Of a DNA stretch of 5,743 bases, positions 1 through 5,743 are shown one piece after another. A program made the translations under genes and the position numbers. A model generated the notes under the pieces. That model made no database searches. It saw only the letters and a program-made list of their open reading frames with translations, and was not told the DNA's origin. The DNA lies in NCBI GenBank assembly GCA_021819635.1, contig JAKAQQ010000067.1, positions 1 through 5,743 of the forward strand, written 5' to 3'. Every line of letters starts with the position of its first letter. The first letter of the stretch is position 1. This DNA is from Pseudomonadota bacterium. GTDB lineage: Bacteria; Pseudomonadota; Gammaproteobacteria; JAKAQQ01.

Positions 1-1596
1 GAACCCCGTGACCAGGACGTCGCCGGGGTAGAAGGCCTCGAGGTCCCCGCTCGCCTCCGGCCAGCCCAACGTCGAGAACGGCCAGAGGGCCGAGGAGAAC
101 CAGGTGTCGAGAACGTCGTCGTCGCGCTCGAGGGTCGCGGGGTTGGCCTCCGGGTAACGGCGGCGGAGATCGTCCTCGTCGCGGGCCACGTAGAGCCGTC
201 CGTCCGCCCCGTACCAGGCCGGCAGGCGGTGCCCCCACCAGAGCTGGCGGCTGATGCACCAGTCCTCGATGCGTTCGAGCCACTGGTCGTAGGTCTTGCG
301 CCAGCCTTCGGGCACAAAGCGCGGGCGGCGCGCGTTCTCGCCCTCGAGGAGCGGGCGGGCCAAGGGCGCGGTGCGGACGAACCACTGGACCGTGAGGTAC
401 GGCTCGAGGACCGCCCCCGAGCGGTCCCCGCGCGGGAGCGTCATCGGGTGGGGTTCGCGCCTCTCGAGGAGACCCGCCGCGGCGAGATCCGCGAGGATCC
501 GCTCCCGGGCGTCCTCGCGCGTGAGCCCGACGTACGCCCGGGGGACGAGCGTCCCGCGGGCCGCCAGGCGGCGAACGTCGTGGCCGGCGGGGGCCTGGAA
601 GAGAAGCGCCGCGTCCCCCCGGGGCGCCTCGAGATCCCGGGCGGGGTCCTGGACGCGGGCGTGGACGTCGAAAATCCGGAAAAGCGGGAGCCCTTCTTCC
701 TCGCCGCGCCGCTTCCAGAGATCGAAGTCGTTCGGGTCGTGGGCCGGCGTGATCTTGACGACGCCCGTTCCGAACGCGGGGTCGACCATGCGGTCGGCCA
801 GAACGGGGATGGTCCGTTCGGTGAGCGGGAGGCGCACGTGGGCCCCGGCCAGCGCCCGATAGCGGTCGTCGTCGGGGTGCACGGCCAGGGCGACGTCGCC
901 GAGCAGGGTCTCGGGGCGGGTCGTGGCCACGCACAGGTGGGTGCGCCCCTCGTGGGGCTCCACGAGCGGGTAACGGAGCACGTAGAGTTCCCCCGCCACG
1001 CCCTCCTCGGTCTGCACCTCGAGGTCCGAGAGGGCCGTGAGGAGTTTCGGGTCCCAGTTGACGAGCCGCGGGCCGCGGTAGATGAGCCCCTCGTCGTAGA
1101 GGCGGACGAACGCCTCGCGGACCGCCCGTGAGAGCCCCTCGTCCATCGTGAACCGCGCGCGGCTCCAGTCGGCCGAGGCGCCGAGCCGTTTCATCTGCTC
1201 GACGATCGTCGCCCCGGACTTCTCTTTCCAGGCCCACACGCGTTCGAGGAACGCTTCCCGGCCGAGCCCCAGGCGGTCGAGGCCTTCCCGGGCGAGCTCA
1301 CGCTCGACAACCATCTGGGTCGCGATCCCGGCGTGGTCGACCCCGGGCTGCCAGAGGACCCGGCGCCCGAGCATGCGGTGGTAACGGACGAGCGCGTCCA
1401 TGAGGGTGTCCTGGAACGCGTGGCCCATGTGGAGCGTTCCCGTCACGTTCGGCGGGGGCAGCATGAGGCAGTAGGGCGCCCCCGTCCCCGAGGGACGGAA
1501 GAGATCGTGCCGTTCCCAGAGGCGGGTGACCCGGTCCTCGACCGTGCGCGGGTCGAAGACCTTGTCGGGATCGGCGGCGTGTTCGGCGGCGGGCAT
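1..1596 (-). CDS. valS: Valyl-tRNA synthetase, N-terminal 532 residues (3' end outside window)
   Basis: This cytoplasmic class I aminoacyl-tRNA synthetase charges tRNA-Val and clears mischarged threonine through an inserted editing domain. The frame is open from the ATG at 1596 to the left edge, giving 532 residues; E. coli ValS has 951, so roughly the last 40% is missing, including the KMSKS loop and the anticodon-binding and C-terminal coiled-coil regions. Visible motifs are [13 protein letters not shown] (the HIGH motif is HMGH at 56-59), [10 protein letters not shown] (85-94), [17 protein letters not shown] (178-194), the editing-domain [10 protein letters not shown] (225-234) and [10 protein letters not shown] (281-290), [12 protein letters not shown] (446-457) and [17 protein letters not shown] (497-513). 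Editing and synthetic signatures present in the window are intact. A loop at about residues 316-354 is longer than I recall for E. coli. The start adds about nine residues before the usual N-terminus; no ATG, GTG or TTG lies in frame between it and the holC stop. No clear Shine-Dalgarno sequence is visible. It is the last known gene of the pepA-holC-valS run. Confidence 0.97.
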   Translation of the reverse strand, partial: MPAAEHAADPDKVFDPRTVEDRVTRLWERHDLFRPSGTGAPYCLMLPPPNVTGTLHMGHAFQDTLMDALVRYHRMLGRRVLWQPGVDHAGIATQMVVERELAREGLDRLGLGREAFLERVWAWKEKSGATIVEQMKRLGASADWSRARFTMDEGLSRAVREAFVRLYDEGLIYRGPRLVNWDPKLLTALSDLEVQTEEGVAGELYVLRYPLVEPHEGRTHLCVATTRPETLLGDVALAVHPDDDRYRALAGAHVRLPLTERTIPVLADRMVDPAFGTGVVKITPAHDPNDFDLWKRRGEEEGLPLFRIFDVHARVQDPARDLEAPRGDAALLFQAPAGHDVRRLAARGTLVPRAYVGLTREDARERILADLAAAGLLERREPHPMTLPRGDRSGAVLEPYLTVQWFVRTAPLARPLLEGENARRPRFVPEGWRKTYDQWLERIEDWCISRQLWWGHRLPAWYGADGRLYVARDEDDLRRRYPEANPATLERDDDVLDTWFSSALWPFSTLGWPEASGDLEAFYPGDVLVTGF

Positions 1597-1621
1597 CGGG
1601 GGTCTCGCGGGCGTGGGAGCG

Positions 1622-1670
1622 GGGGCGTCCCGCCCCGGCGTCGTCCGGGGGGAGGCGCCCCCGGGGGGCG
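1622..1670 (-). repeat. Two tandem GC hairpins sharing one stem sequence, holC-valS gap
   Basis: The 75-base gap between holC and valS contains two perfect 6-bp inverted repeats with 3-base loops. One pairs 1622-1627 (GGGGCG) with 1631-1636 (CGCCCC); the other pairs 1656-1661 (CGCCCC) with 1665-1670 (GGGGCG). All four arms are the same hexamer or its complement, so arms of one hairpin can also pair with arms of the other. There is no T-tract after either stem on the minus strand, so an ordinary intrinsic terminator is unlikely. The pair could pause polymerase, stabilise an mRNA end or tune valS expression, or it could simply reflect the extreme base composition. The base pairing is certain; a role is not. 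Confidence 0.45.
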
Positions 1671-1671
1671 G

Positions 1672-2133
1672 TCACATCCTCTGGTTCTTGGGCACGGTCA
1701 AGGTCGGCAGGATCCGGTGGGTCTCGATCTCCCAGCCGGCCTCCCCGTAGGCTCCGAGTCGGGCCTGGACGAGATCCGTGCCCTCGTCCTCGCCAGAGTG
1801 GACCTCGGCGATCTTGACGGCCTGGGGCGGAGGGGCGACGCGCGGCGACTGCGGGCAGACGTGCACCACGGCCGTGTAGCCCTCGGGGAGCGCGCCCCGC
1901 AGGGGGGCGATCACGAGACGGTTCCAGGCGTCTTCGTCCGTGCCGTGGGGCACGAAGGACGGTTCGCGGTAGGTCCAGAGATACGCGTCGAGCTGGCGGA
2001 CGAGGGTCTCGTCCTCGGAGTCGATCCACATCCGGAGGTTCTGTTCGAGGGCTTTCTCGCCCAGCCGGGCGAGGAACGGGACGAGGACCTCGTGGTCGGC
2101 GCGGGCGAGGAAATAGAGCTTGAGGACTTTCAT
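1672..2133 (-). CDS. holC: DNA polymerase III chi subunit
   Basis: HolC with HolD (psi) links the replicative clamp loader to single-stranded-DNA-binding protein at the fork. The protein has 153 residues, close to the 147 of E. coli. It starts MKVLKLYFLA, the usual first strand (E. coli has NATFYLL). The family core LVRQLDAYLWTYREPSFVPH lies at 44-63, matching the E. coli segment around LDEALW...SFVPH; the tail holds R(126)LGAYGEAGW, matching ERYKAYRVAGF. The ATG at 2133 is preferred over upstream in-frame starts because it aligns with the family N-terminus and overlaps the pepA stop as ATGA; the longer frame upstream lies inside pepA. The loop at about 64-110 (acidic and proline-rich) is poorly conserved in the family. 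No strong ribosome site is seen, so translation probably depends on coupling to pepA. The stop is TGA. Confidence 0.93.
   Translation of the reverse strand: MKVLKLYFLARADHEVLVPFLARLGEKALEQNLRMWIDSEDETLVRQLDAYLWTYREPSFVPHGTDEDAWNRLVIAPLRGALPEGYTAVVHVCPQSPRVAPPPQAVKIAEVHSGEDEGTDLVQARLGAYGEAGWEIETHRILPTLTVPKNQRM
2130..2133 (-). promoter_or_regulatory. ATGA stop/start overlap, pepA to holC
   Basis: On the minus strand the holC ATG (2133-2131) shares bases with the pepA TGA (2132-2130). Such four-base overlaps normally mean one transcript and translational coupling. The bases upstream of the holC start show only a weak purine stretch (GGACGACG), which fits reinitiation by ribosomes finishing pepA. 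Confidence 0.85.
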
Positions 2134-3668
2134 CGTCGTCCGGTGGCGGCGCGGTCGAGGAGGTACTGGACGAAGAGGGGGACGGGCCGGCCGGTCGACC
2201 CCTTGGCCGACCCGCTCTTCCAGGCCGTGCCCGCGACGTCGAGGTGGGCCCACGTGAGCTCGCGGGCGAAACGCCAGAGGAAACAGGCGGCCGTGATGGC
2301 GCCGCCGTCGCGGGTCCCGATGTTGGCGAAGTCGGCAAAGTTGCTCTTGAGCTCGTCCTGGTAGTCCTCCCAGAGCGGGAGACGCCACACGCGGTCGAGG
2401 CTCCGGGTGGCCGCCGCCTCGAGCTCACGCGCCAGGGTCTCGTCGTTGCTGAAGAGCCCGCTCGGGTGGTGCCCGAGGGCGACGACGCAGGCGCCGGTGA
2501 GCGTGGCCGCGTCGACGACGGCGCGGGGACGGTAGGTCCGCGCCACGTAGCTCAGCGCGTCGCAGAGGACGAGGCGCCCCTCGGCGTCCGTGTTCAGCAC
2601 CTCGACGGTCTCTCCCGAGTAGGTCGTGAGGATGTCCCCCGGCTTGATCGCCCCCCCGCCGGGGAGATTCTCGCAGGCGGGGATGGCCCCGACCACGTGG
2701 AGCGGCAGGCCAAGTTTTTTCAGGGCCAGGAACGTGCCGAGGACGGCCCCGGCGCCCGACATGTCGAATTTCATTTCGTCCATGTTGGCGGAGGGTTTGA
2801 TCGAGATGCCGCCCGAGTCGAAGGTGATGCCCTTGCCGACGAGGGCGTAGGGGGCCTGGGCGGCGCCTTTCTCCCCCCGGTATTCGAGCAGGATGAGGCG
2901 GGGGGGTTCGCGGCTCCCCTGGGCCACCCCAAGGAGGGCCCCCATGCCGAGGCGGCGCATGTCCTTTTCGTCCAGGACCGTAAACGTGAGGCGGCGGTCC
3001 CCGCGGGCGATCCGGCGGGCCTCTTCGGCAAGATAGCGCGGCGTGGCGACGTTCGGGGGAAGATTGCCGAGATCCTTGGCCAGGGCGGTGCCTTCGGCAA
3101 TCGCTTCGCCCGTGCGCACGGCCTCCGCGGTCGGCGCCTTGGCGCGCCCCGGGGGGGCCGGGAGCAGGATCCGGCGGAGCAGGGGGGCCGCCTTGGCCGC
3201 CTCCTCGCGTCCGCCGCGCTTCCCCTTGCAGAGGTCGAAGCGGTAGCAGGCCTCGTGGCTCGCCTCGACGGCGTGCCGGTAGACGAGGGGGGAGGATTCC
3301 GGAGAGAGGAGGGGGAGGGTGTTGATCACCGAGGCCAGCCCCGGCATGCTCTTGAGCGTCTTCATGCCGGTCAGGGTGGCGTCCCGAAGGCGTCGCTCGT
3401 CGACGCCCGCCTTGGGTCCGAGCCCCACCACGACCACGATCGGGGCCTTGACGCCCGGGAGATCGCTCAGGACGAGCACGTTCCCGTTCTGCCCGGTGAA
3501 ACCGAGGCGGGCGAGACGCTTGCCGAGCCCGCCTTTCGTGGCCCGGTCGAGGATCTGGCCCGGGGCGGGGAGAGGGGGGGCCGCGGTCACGCCCAGGAGA
3601 ATCGCGTCGGCGTTCTCCTCCGCCAGGGATCCCGAGAAGAAACGGAACTGCAGGGTGCGGTGGGGCAT
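2130..3668 (-). CDS. pepA: Cytosol (leucyl) aminopeptidase, M17 family
   Basis: PepA is a hexameric two-metal M17 aminopeptidase that removes N-terminal residues from peptides in the cytoplasm. In E. coli it also binds DNA (ColE1/pSC101 Xer recombination sites and the carAB promoter). The chosen protein has 512 residues against 503 in E. coli. The variable N-terminal domain spans about 1-185; the catalytic domain follows, beginning near KDLGNLPPN (198-206). The metal and catalytic residues are all present, three positions below E. coli numbering: K279, D284 (VGKGITFDSGG), D302 (FDMSG), D361, E363 and R365 within the M17 signature NTDAEGRL (359-366). The C-terminal AHLDVAGTAW (474-483) and ATGRPV-like STGRPV (491-496) are also typical. 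The start at 3668 is chosen over an in-frame ATG at 3734 because it has a good GGGAG ribosome site seven bases upstream and fits family length; the longer version would add 22 residues reading through the likely promoter. First gene of the minus-strand operon. Confidence 0.97.
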   Translation of the reverse strand: MPHRTLQFRFFSGSLAEENADAILLGVTAAPPLPAPGQILDRATKGGLGKRLARLGFTGQNGNVLVLSDLPGVKAPIVVVVGLGPKAGVDERRLRDATLTGMKTLKSMPGLASVINTLPLLSPESSPLVYRHAVEASHEACYRFDLCKGKRGGREEAAKAAPLLRRILLPAPPGRAKAPTAEAVRTGEAIAEGTALAKDLGNLPPNVATPRYLAEEARRIARGDRRLTFTVLDEKDMRRLGMGALLGVAQGSREPPRLILLEYRGEKGAAQAPYALVGKGITFDSGGISIKPSANMDEMKFDMSGAGAVLGTFLALKKLGLPLHVVGAIPACENLPGGGAIKPGDILTTYSGETVEVLNTDAEGRLVLCDALSYVARTYRPRAVVDAATLTGACVVALGHHPSGLFSNDETLARELEAAATRSLDRVWRLPLWEDYQDELKSNFADFANIGTRDGGAITAACFLWRFARELTWAHLDVAGTAWKSGSAKGSTGRPVPLFVQYLLDRAATGRR

Positions 3669-3675
3669 GGGCCGG

Positions 3676-3680
3676 CTCCC
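3676..3680 (-). promoter_or_regulatory. pepA Shine-Dalgarno site
   Basis: The minus strand reads GGGAG here, seven bases before the ATG at 3668. It is the only convincing ribosome site in the window and it decides the pepA start in favour of 3668 over 3734. Confidence 0.7.
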
Positions 3681-3719
3681 GATCGTTGAGGAGGAAACGA
3701 AGGCGGGACCGGTTCGTGA

Positions 3720-3756
3720 GGACGACCGCCCCATCGCTTATCTTAATACGTCGTCC
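3720..3756. repeat. 7-bp inverted repeat bracketing the AT-rich promoter patch
   Basis: GGACGAC at 3720-3726 is perfectly complementary to GTCGTCC at 3750-3756. The arm centres are 30 bases apart, about three helical turns, with the AT-rich patch between them. This geometry resembles an operator for a dimeric or DNA-bending regulator overlapping both promoters. A chance match is possible in GC-rich DNA, and no known operator consensus is recognised. Confidence 0.4.
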
Positions 3757-3786
3757 GCCGCACGTTCAGGACGCTTTCGGCCGCCC

Positions 3787-4884
3787 GTGGTTCTCCGTCG
3801 CACCCTCACCCGTGAACTTTGGCTGACGGTCGCGGGAACGATCCTGATTCTGTTCCTGATCGTTCTCTCGTCCCGGTTCACCCATTACCTGGCGCTCGCG
3901 GCGGCGGGGCGTCTTCCCGCCCGCGTCGTCTTCGTTCTCATGGGGCTCAGCACGCTCGCGTACGGCACGGTGCTCCTCCCGGTCGGGGGCTTCCTCGGCA
4001 TCATGATCGTCTTCGCCCGATTGTGGCGCGACAACGAGATGATCGCGATCGCCACGAGCGGGCTCTCGCCCCTCGGGATCTACCGCCTCGTGGCCCGCCC
4101 GCTCGCGGGCCTGGTGGTCCTGACGGCGTGCCTCACCCTGTTTCTCGCCCCCTGGGCGCTTCGGACCGCGCGGGACGTGCGGCGCGAGGCGGCGACCAAG
4201 GTCCGGCGCACGCTCTTCCGCCAGGGCCGGTTCCACGAGCTCACCTACGAACACACGACGCTCTACGCCCGCCGGGTGAGCCCGGGGGGGCACCACTTGC
4301 GCGCGATTTTCGTGGCCCAGAACGCGAACGGCCGGCCGGTGGTCGTGACGGCCCGTCGCGGCCACTTCCAGCGCGGTCCGTCCGGGGTGCACGAGATCGT
4401 GCTCGAACAGGGCTACCGGATCGTCGGCCGCCCCGGCTCGGCCGTCTACGAGAGGATCCGCTTTGCGCGCTACGTGGCCGATCTCCACGGGCTGCGCTTG
4501 GCCCCGGGGGGCAAGGGCCCGCTTCCGCGCGACGCCCTCCCGCTCGGGGCGCTCCTCCGGCGACCCGGGCCGGCCGACTGGGCCCAGTTCGAGTGGCGCC
4601 TGAGCCCCCCGCTCATGCTCCTCATATTTGCCTTCCTCGCCCTTCCCTTGGCGCAGACCTCCCCGCGCGCGAACCGCTTCGCGCGCCCGTTTCTGGCGGT
4701 CTTGGTCTACCTGCTCTACTCGAATCTCCTCGGGGCCTCCAAGGTCTGGGTGCGGAACGGCAGCCTCCCCCCCCTGATCGGCCTCTGGTGGGTGCACCTC
4801 GTCTTCGCCGCCGTCACGGTGGTGCTTCTCTTTGGTCTCTACGGGCGTGGCCCGCTGCGCCTCGGGCGGGGGCGGACGGCGTGA
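3787..4884 (+). CDS. lptF: LPS export ABC transporter permease LptF
   Basis: LptF pairs with LptG and the LptB2 ATPase to extract lipopolysaccharide from the inner membrane and pass it to LptC and the periplasmic bridge. The protein has 365 residues (E. coli 366). Predicted layout: TM1 about 12-36, TM2 about 47-78, TM3 about 100-122, periplasmic jellyroll domain about 125-268, TM4 272-290, TM5 301-320, TM6 330-352, then a short basic tail. The coupling-helix glutamate is E84 (RDNEMIAIATSG), the same number as in E. coli, and the first 84 residues align with E. coli without gaps. The start is inferred as GTG 3787: it gives family length and N-terminal alignment (R5, E10), and nothing better lies in frame nearby. 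The upstream frame is open but runs antisense to pepA. The nearest Shine-Dalgarno-like bases, CAGGA at 3767-3771, are 15 bases away, too far to be ideal. First gene of the lptFG operon. Confidence 0.95.
   Translation: MVLRRTLTRELWLTVAGTILILFLIVLSSRFTHYLALAAAGRLPARVVFVLMGLSTLAYGTVLLPVGGFLGIMIVFARLWRDNEMIAIATSGLSPLGIYRLVARPLAGLVVLTACLTLFLAPWALRTARDVRREAATKVRRTLFRQGRFHELTYEHTTLYARRVSPGGHHLRAIFVAQNANGRPVVVTARRGHFQRGPSGVHEIVLEQGYRIVGRPGSAVYERIRFARYVADLHGLRLAPGGKGPLPRDALPLGALLRRPGPADWAQFEWRLSPPLMLLIFAFLALPLAQTSPRANRFARPFLAVLVYLLYSNLLGASKVWVRNGSLPPLIGLWWVHLVFAAVTVVLLFGLYGRGPLRLGRGRTA
4881..4884 (+). promoter_or_regulatory. GTGA stop/start overlap, lptF to lptG
   Basis: The lptG GTG (4881-4883) overlaps the lptF TGA (4882-4884). 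The overlap implies coupled translation, which suits two proteins needed in equal amounts as a heterodimer. Only a G-rich stretch, not a clear ribosome site, precedes it. Confidence 0.85.
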
Positions 4885-5743
4885 ACACGCTGGATCGTTA
4901 TCTCCTCAGGCGGGTGGTGCTCGCGAGCCTCGCCTCCCTCCTCGTGCTGGCCACGGTCTCCGCCGTCTTCACGTTCTTTGCCCAGCTCCACAACGTGGGC
5001 ACCTTCCACTACACGATCCACACCGCCCTCGTCTACAGCCTGAGCGTGCTGCCCCAGTGGGCGTTCGACGCCTTTCCGATCGCCGTTCTCTTGGGCGCGC
5101 TCTTCGCAATCGGGGGGCTCGCGAGCAACCACGAGATCGTCGCCATGCGCGCGGCCGGCCTCTCGCTGGCCCGGCTGGCCGGGGGCGTGGTCCTGGGCTC
5201 CCTTCTCCTCGTTGTCATGGCCGCCGCTCTCGGCGAGTACGTCGCGCCTCCCCTCAAGGTCTACGCCGAGACCCGCCGCTCGCTGGCGCTCTACAACGAG
5301 GTCAGCCTGCTCGGGCCGAACGGCGTGTGGCTGCGCGACAAGCGGCACATCGTCAACATCGTGCGCATCGACCACCGCCACGTCATCCTCGGGGTGAGCG
5401 TCTACACCTACGGCCGCGGGCAACGGCTCCGCTCGGTGGGCTACGCCCCCCGGGGTGCGTACCGGCGGGGGCTCTGGACGCTCGACGCGTACCGCGCCAC
5501 GCGCTGGGACGACGGGAGGATCGTGCGCACGCTCCCGGAGCGGCGCGTGGTCCACGGGCTTCTTGACCCCGATCTCTTCAGCGTCCTGGCCGTGAACCCC
5601 TCCAATCTTTCCGAGACGGGCCTCTGGGCGTACATCCGCTATCTCCACGCCAACGACCTGAGCGCCGTCCCCTACGAGACCGCGTTTTGGCACAAGATTG
5701 CGTCCGTGTGCACGATTCCGGTCATGGTGCTCCTCGCCCTCTT
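4881..5743 (+). CDS. lptG: LPS export ABC transporter permease LptG, partial (3' end outside window)
   Basis: LptG is the second permease of the LptB2FG exporter and forms the lateral gate and LPS cavity with LptF. The window holds 287 codons of an expected 355-360; the end of TM4 plus TM5 and TM6 are missing. It starts MNTLDRYLLRR, matching E. coli VLDRYIGKT, so GTG 4881 is well supported. TM1 is about 12-34, TM2 about 48-80 and TM3 about 97-118; the periplasmic jellyroll domain is about 124-268, and TM4 begins near 276. The coupling-helix glutamate is E85 (NHEIVAMRAAG), equivalent to E88 of E. coli. GEYVAPPLK (118-126) and the late periplasmic PSNLSETGLWAYIRYL also match the family (E. coli DPDALSISGLHNYVKYL). 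In TM1 the positions of E. coli lysines 34, 40 and 41 are T31, H37 and N38 in an ungapped alignment, which is unusual. Identity is secure from both sequence and the overlap with lptF. Confidence 0.95.
   Translation, partial: MNTLDRYLLRRVVLASLASLLVLATVSAVFTFFAQLHNVGTFHYTIHTALVYSLSVLPQWAFDAFPIAVLLGALFAIGGLASNHEIVAMRAAGLSLARLAGGVVLGSLLLVVMAAALGEYVAPPLKVYAETRRSLALYNEVSLLGPNGVWLRDKRHIVNIVRIDHRHVILGVSVYTYGRGQRLRSVGYAPRGAYRRGLWTLDAYRATRWDDGRIVRTLPERRVVHGLLDPDLFSVLAVNPSNLSETGLWAYIRYLHANDLSAVPYETAFWHKIASVCTIPVMVLLAL

Larger units (their letters stand above)
3669..3786. promoter_or_regulatory. Divergent pepA / lptF promoter region
   Basis: This 118-base gap separates the two oppositely transcribed operons and must hold or adjoin both 5' ends. 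Its one AT-rich patch, TTATCTTAATA (3738-3748), stands out sharply from the surrounding GC-rich DNA. On the plus strand TATCTT (3739-3744) matches four of six bases of a sigma-70 -10 box and would start RNA about 36 bases before the lptF GTG. On the minus strand TATTAA (3748-3743) or TAAGAT (3745-3740) could serve pepA, with CTGAAC (complement of 3764-3769) a weak -35 candidate. No good -35 is visible in the plus direction. The promoter location is inferred from position and composition; the exact boxes are uncertain. Confidence 0.5.

Noticed and set aside
229..1131. 300-codon plus-strand frame and an overlapping 188-codon frame (296-862)
   Set aside because: Both lie opposite valS, whose motifs are continuous through the region. 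Neither translation resembles a known protein.
1597..1671. Intrinsic terminator or T-box leader before valS
   Set aside because: There is no T-tract after the hairpins, and the 75-base gap is too short and lacks recognisable T-box elements.
2134..2388. Upstream extension of holC inside pepA
   Set aside because: The extra residues are an out-of-frame reading of pepA; HolC family proteins begin at the MKVLKLYFL segment.
1298..2428. 376-codon minus-strand frame spanning the ends of valS, holC and pepA
   Set aside because: It is out of frame with three well-supported genes and gives an arginine/proline-rich translation with no motif.
2244..3689. 481-codon open frame on the plus strand
   Set aside because: It runs antisense to pepA, whose catalytic residues and family length are unmistakable. 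The translation is low-complexity (Gly, Arg, Glu, Ala) with no motif, the usual shadow frame in GC-rich DNA.
3319..3786. N-terminal extension of lptF to an upstream start
   Set aside because: The extra 156 residues are antisense to pepA and have no counterpart in LptF; GTG 3787 gives the normal length.
3766..4797. 343-codon open frame on the minus strand
   Set aside because: Antisense to lptF, highly charged, no recognisable domain, and it would block the divergent promoter region.
4839..5693. 284-codon minus-strand frame and a 244-codon plus-strand frame (4832-5566)
   Set aside because: Both overlap lptG, which matches its family along its whole visible length. The alternative frames are compositionally biased shadows.

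Overview
The window is a stretch of core genome from a high-GC Gammaproteobacterium or close relative. Base composition is very GC-rich by eye, and third codon positions are nearly all G or C. The call rests on gene content and order. A minus-strand run pepA-holC-valS lies head to head with a plus-strand pair lptF-lptG, the arrangement I know from E. coli and many other gammaproteobacteria. The DNA polymerase III chi subunit (HolC) and the LPS exporter pair also point to a diderm proteobacterium. I cannot name a genus.

Layout. 1-1596 (minus) is the N-terminal 532 codons of valyl-tRNA synthetase; its C-terminal part lies beyond the left edge. 1597-1671 is a 75-base, extremely C/G-rich gap holding two small GC hairpins. 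1672-2133 (minus) is holC. 2130-3668 (minus) is pepA, which overlaps holC by four bases (ATGA). 3669-3786 is the divergent intergenic region. It holds the most AT-rich patch of the window, flanked by a perfect 7-base inverted repeat, and is the obvious place for promoters in both directions. 3787-4884 (plus) is lptF. 4881-5743 (plus) is lptG, which overlaps lptF by four bases (GTGA) and runs off the right edge after 287 codons. No stretch over 300 bases lacks a gene.

How the genes work together. LptF and LptG form the membrane heterodimer that, with the LptB ATPase (not in the window), extracts LPS from the inner membrane. PepA, HolC and ValS are unrelated housekeeping proteins (peptide turnover, replication clamp-loader/SSB link, tRNA charging) that are co-transcribed by conserved gene order.

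I saw no mobile element, CRISPR array, RNA gene, toxin-antitoxin or defence system, and I do not claim a new system. The points most worth a second look are: changed basic residues in transmembrane helix 1 of LptG at positions that contact LPS in model species; the inverted repeat around the divergent promoter patch; the tandem hairpins and unbroken shared frame between holC and valS; and a longer variable loop in ValS.
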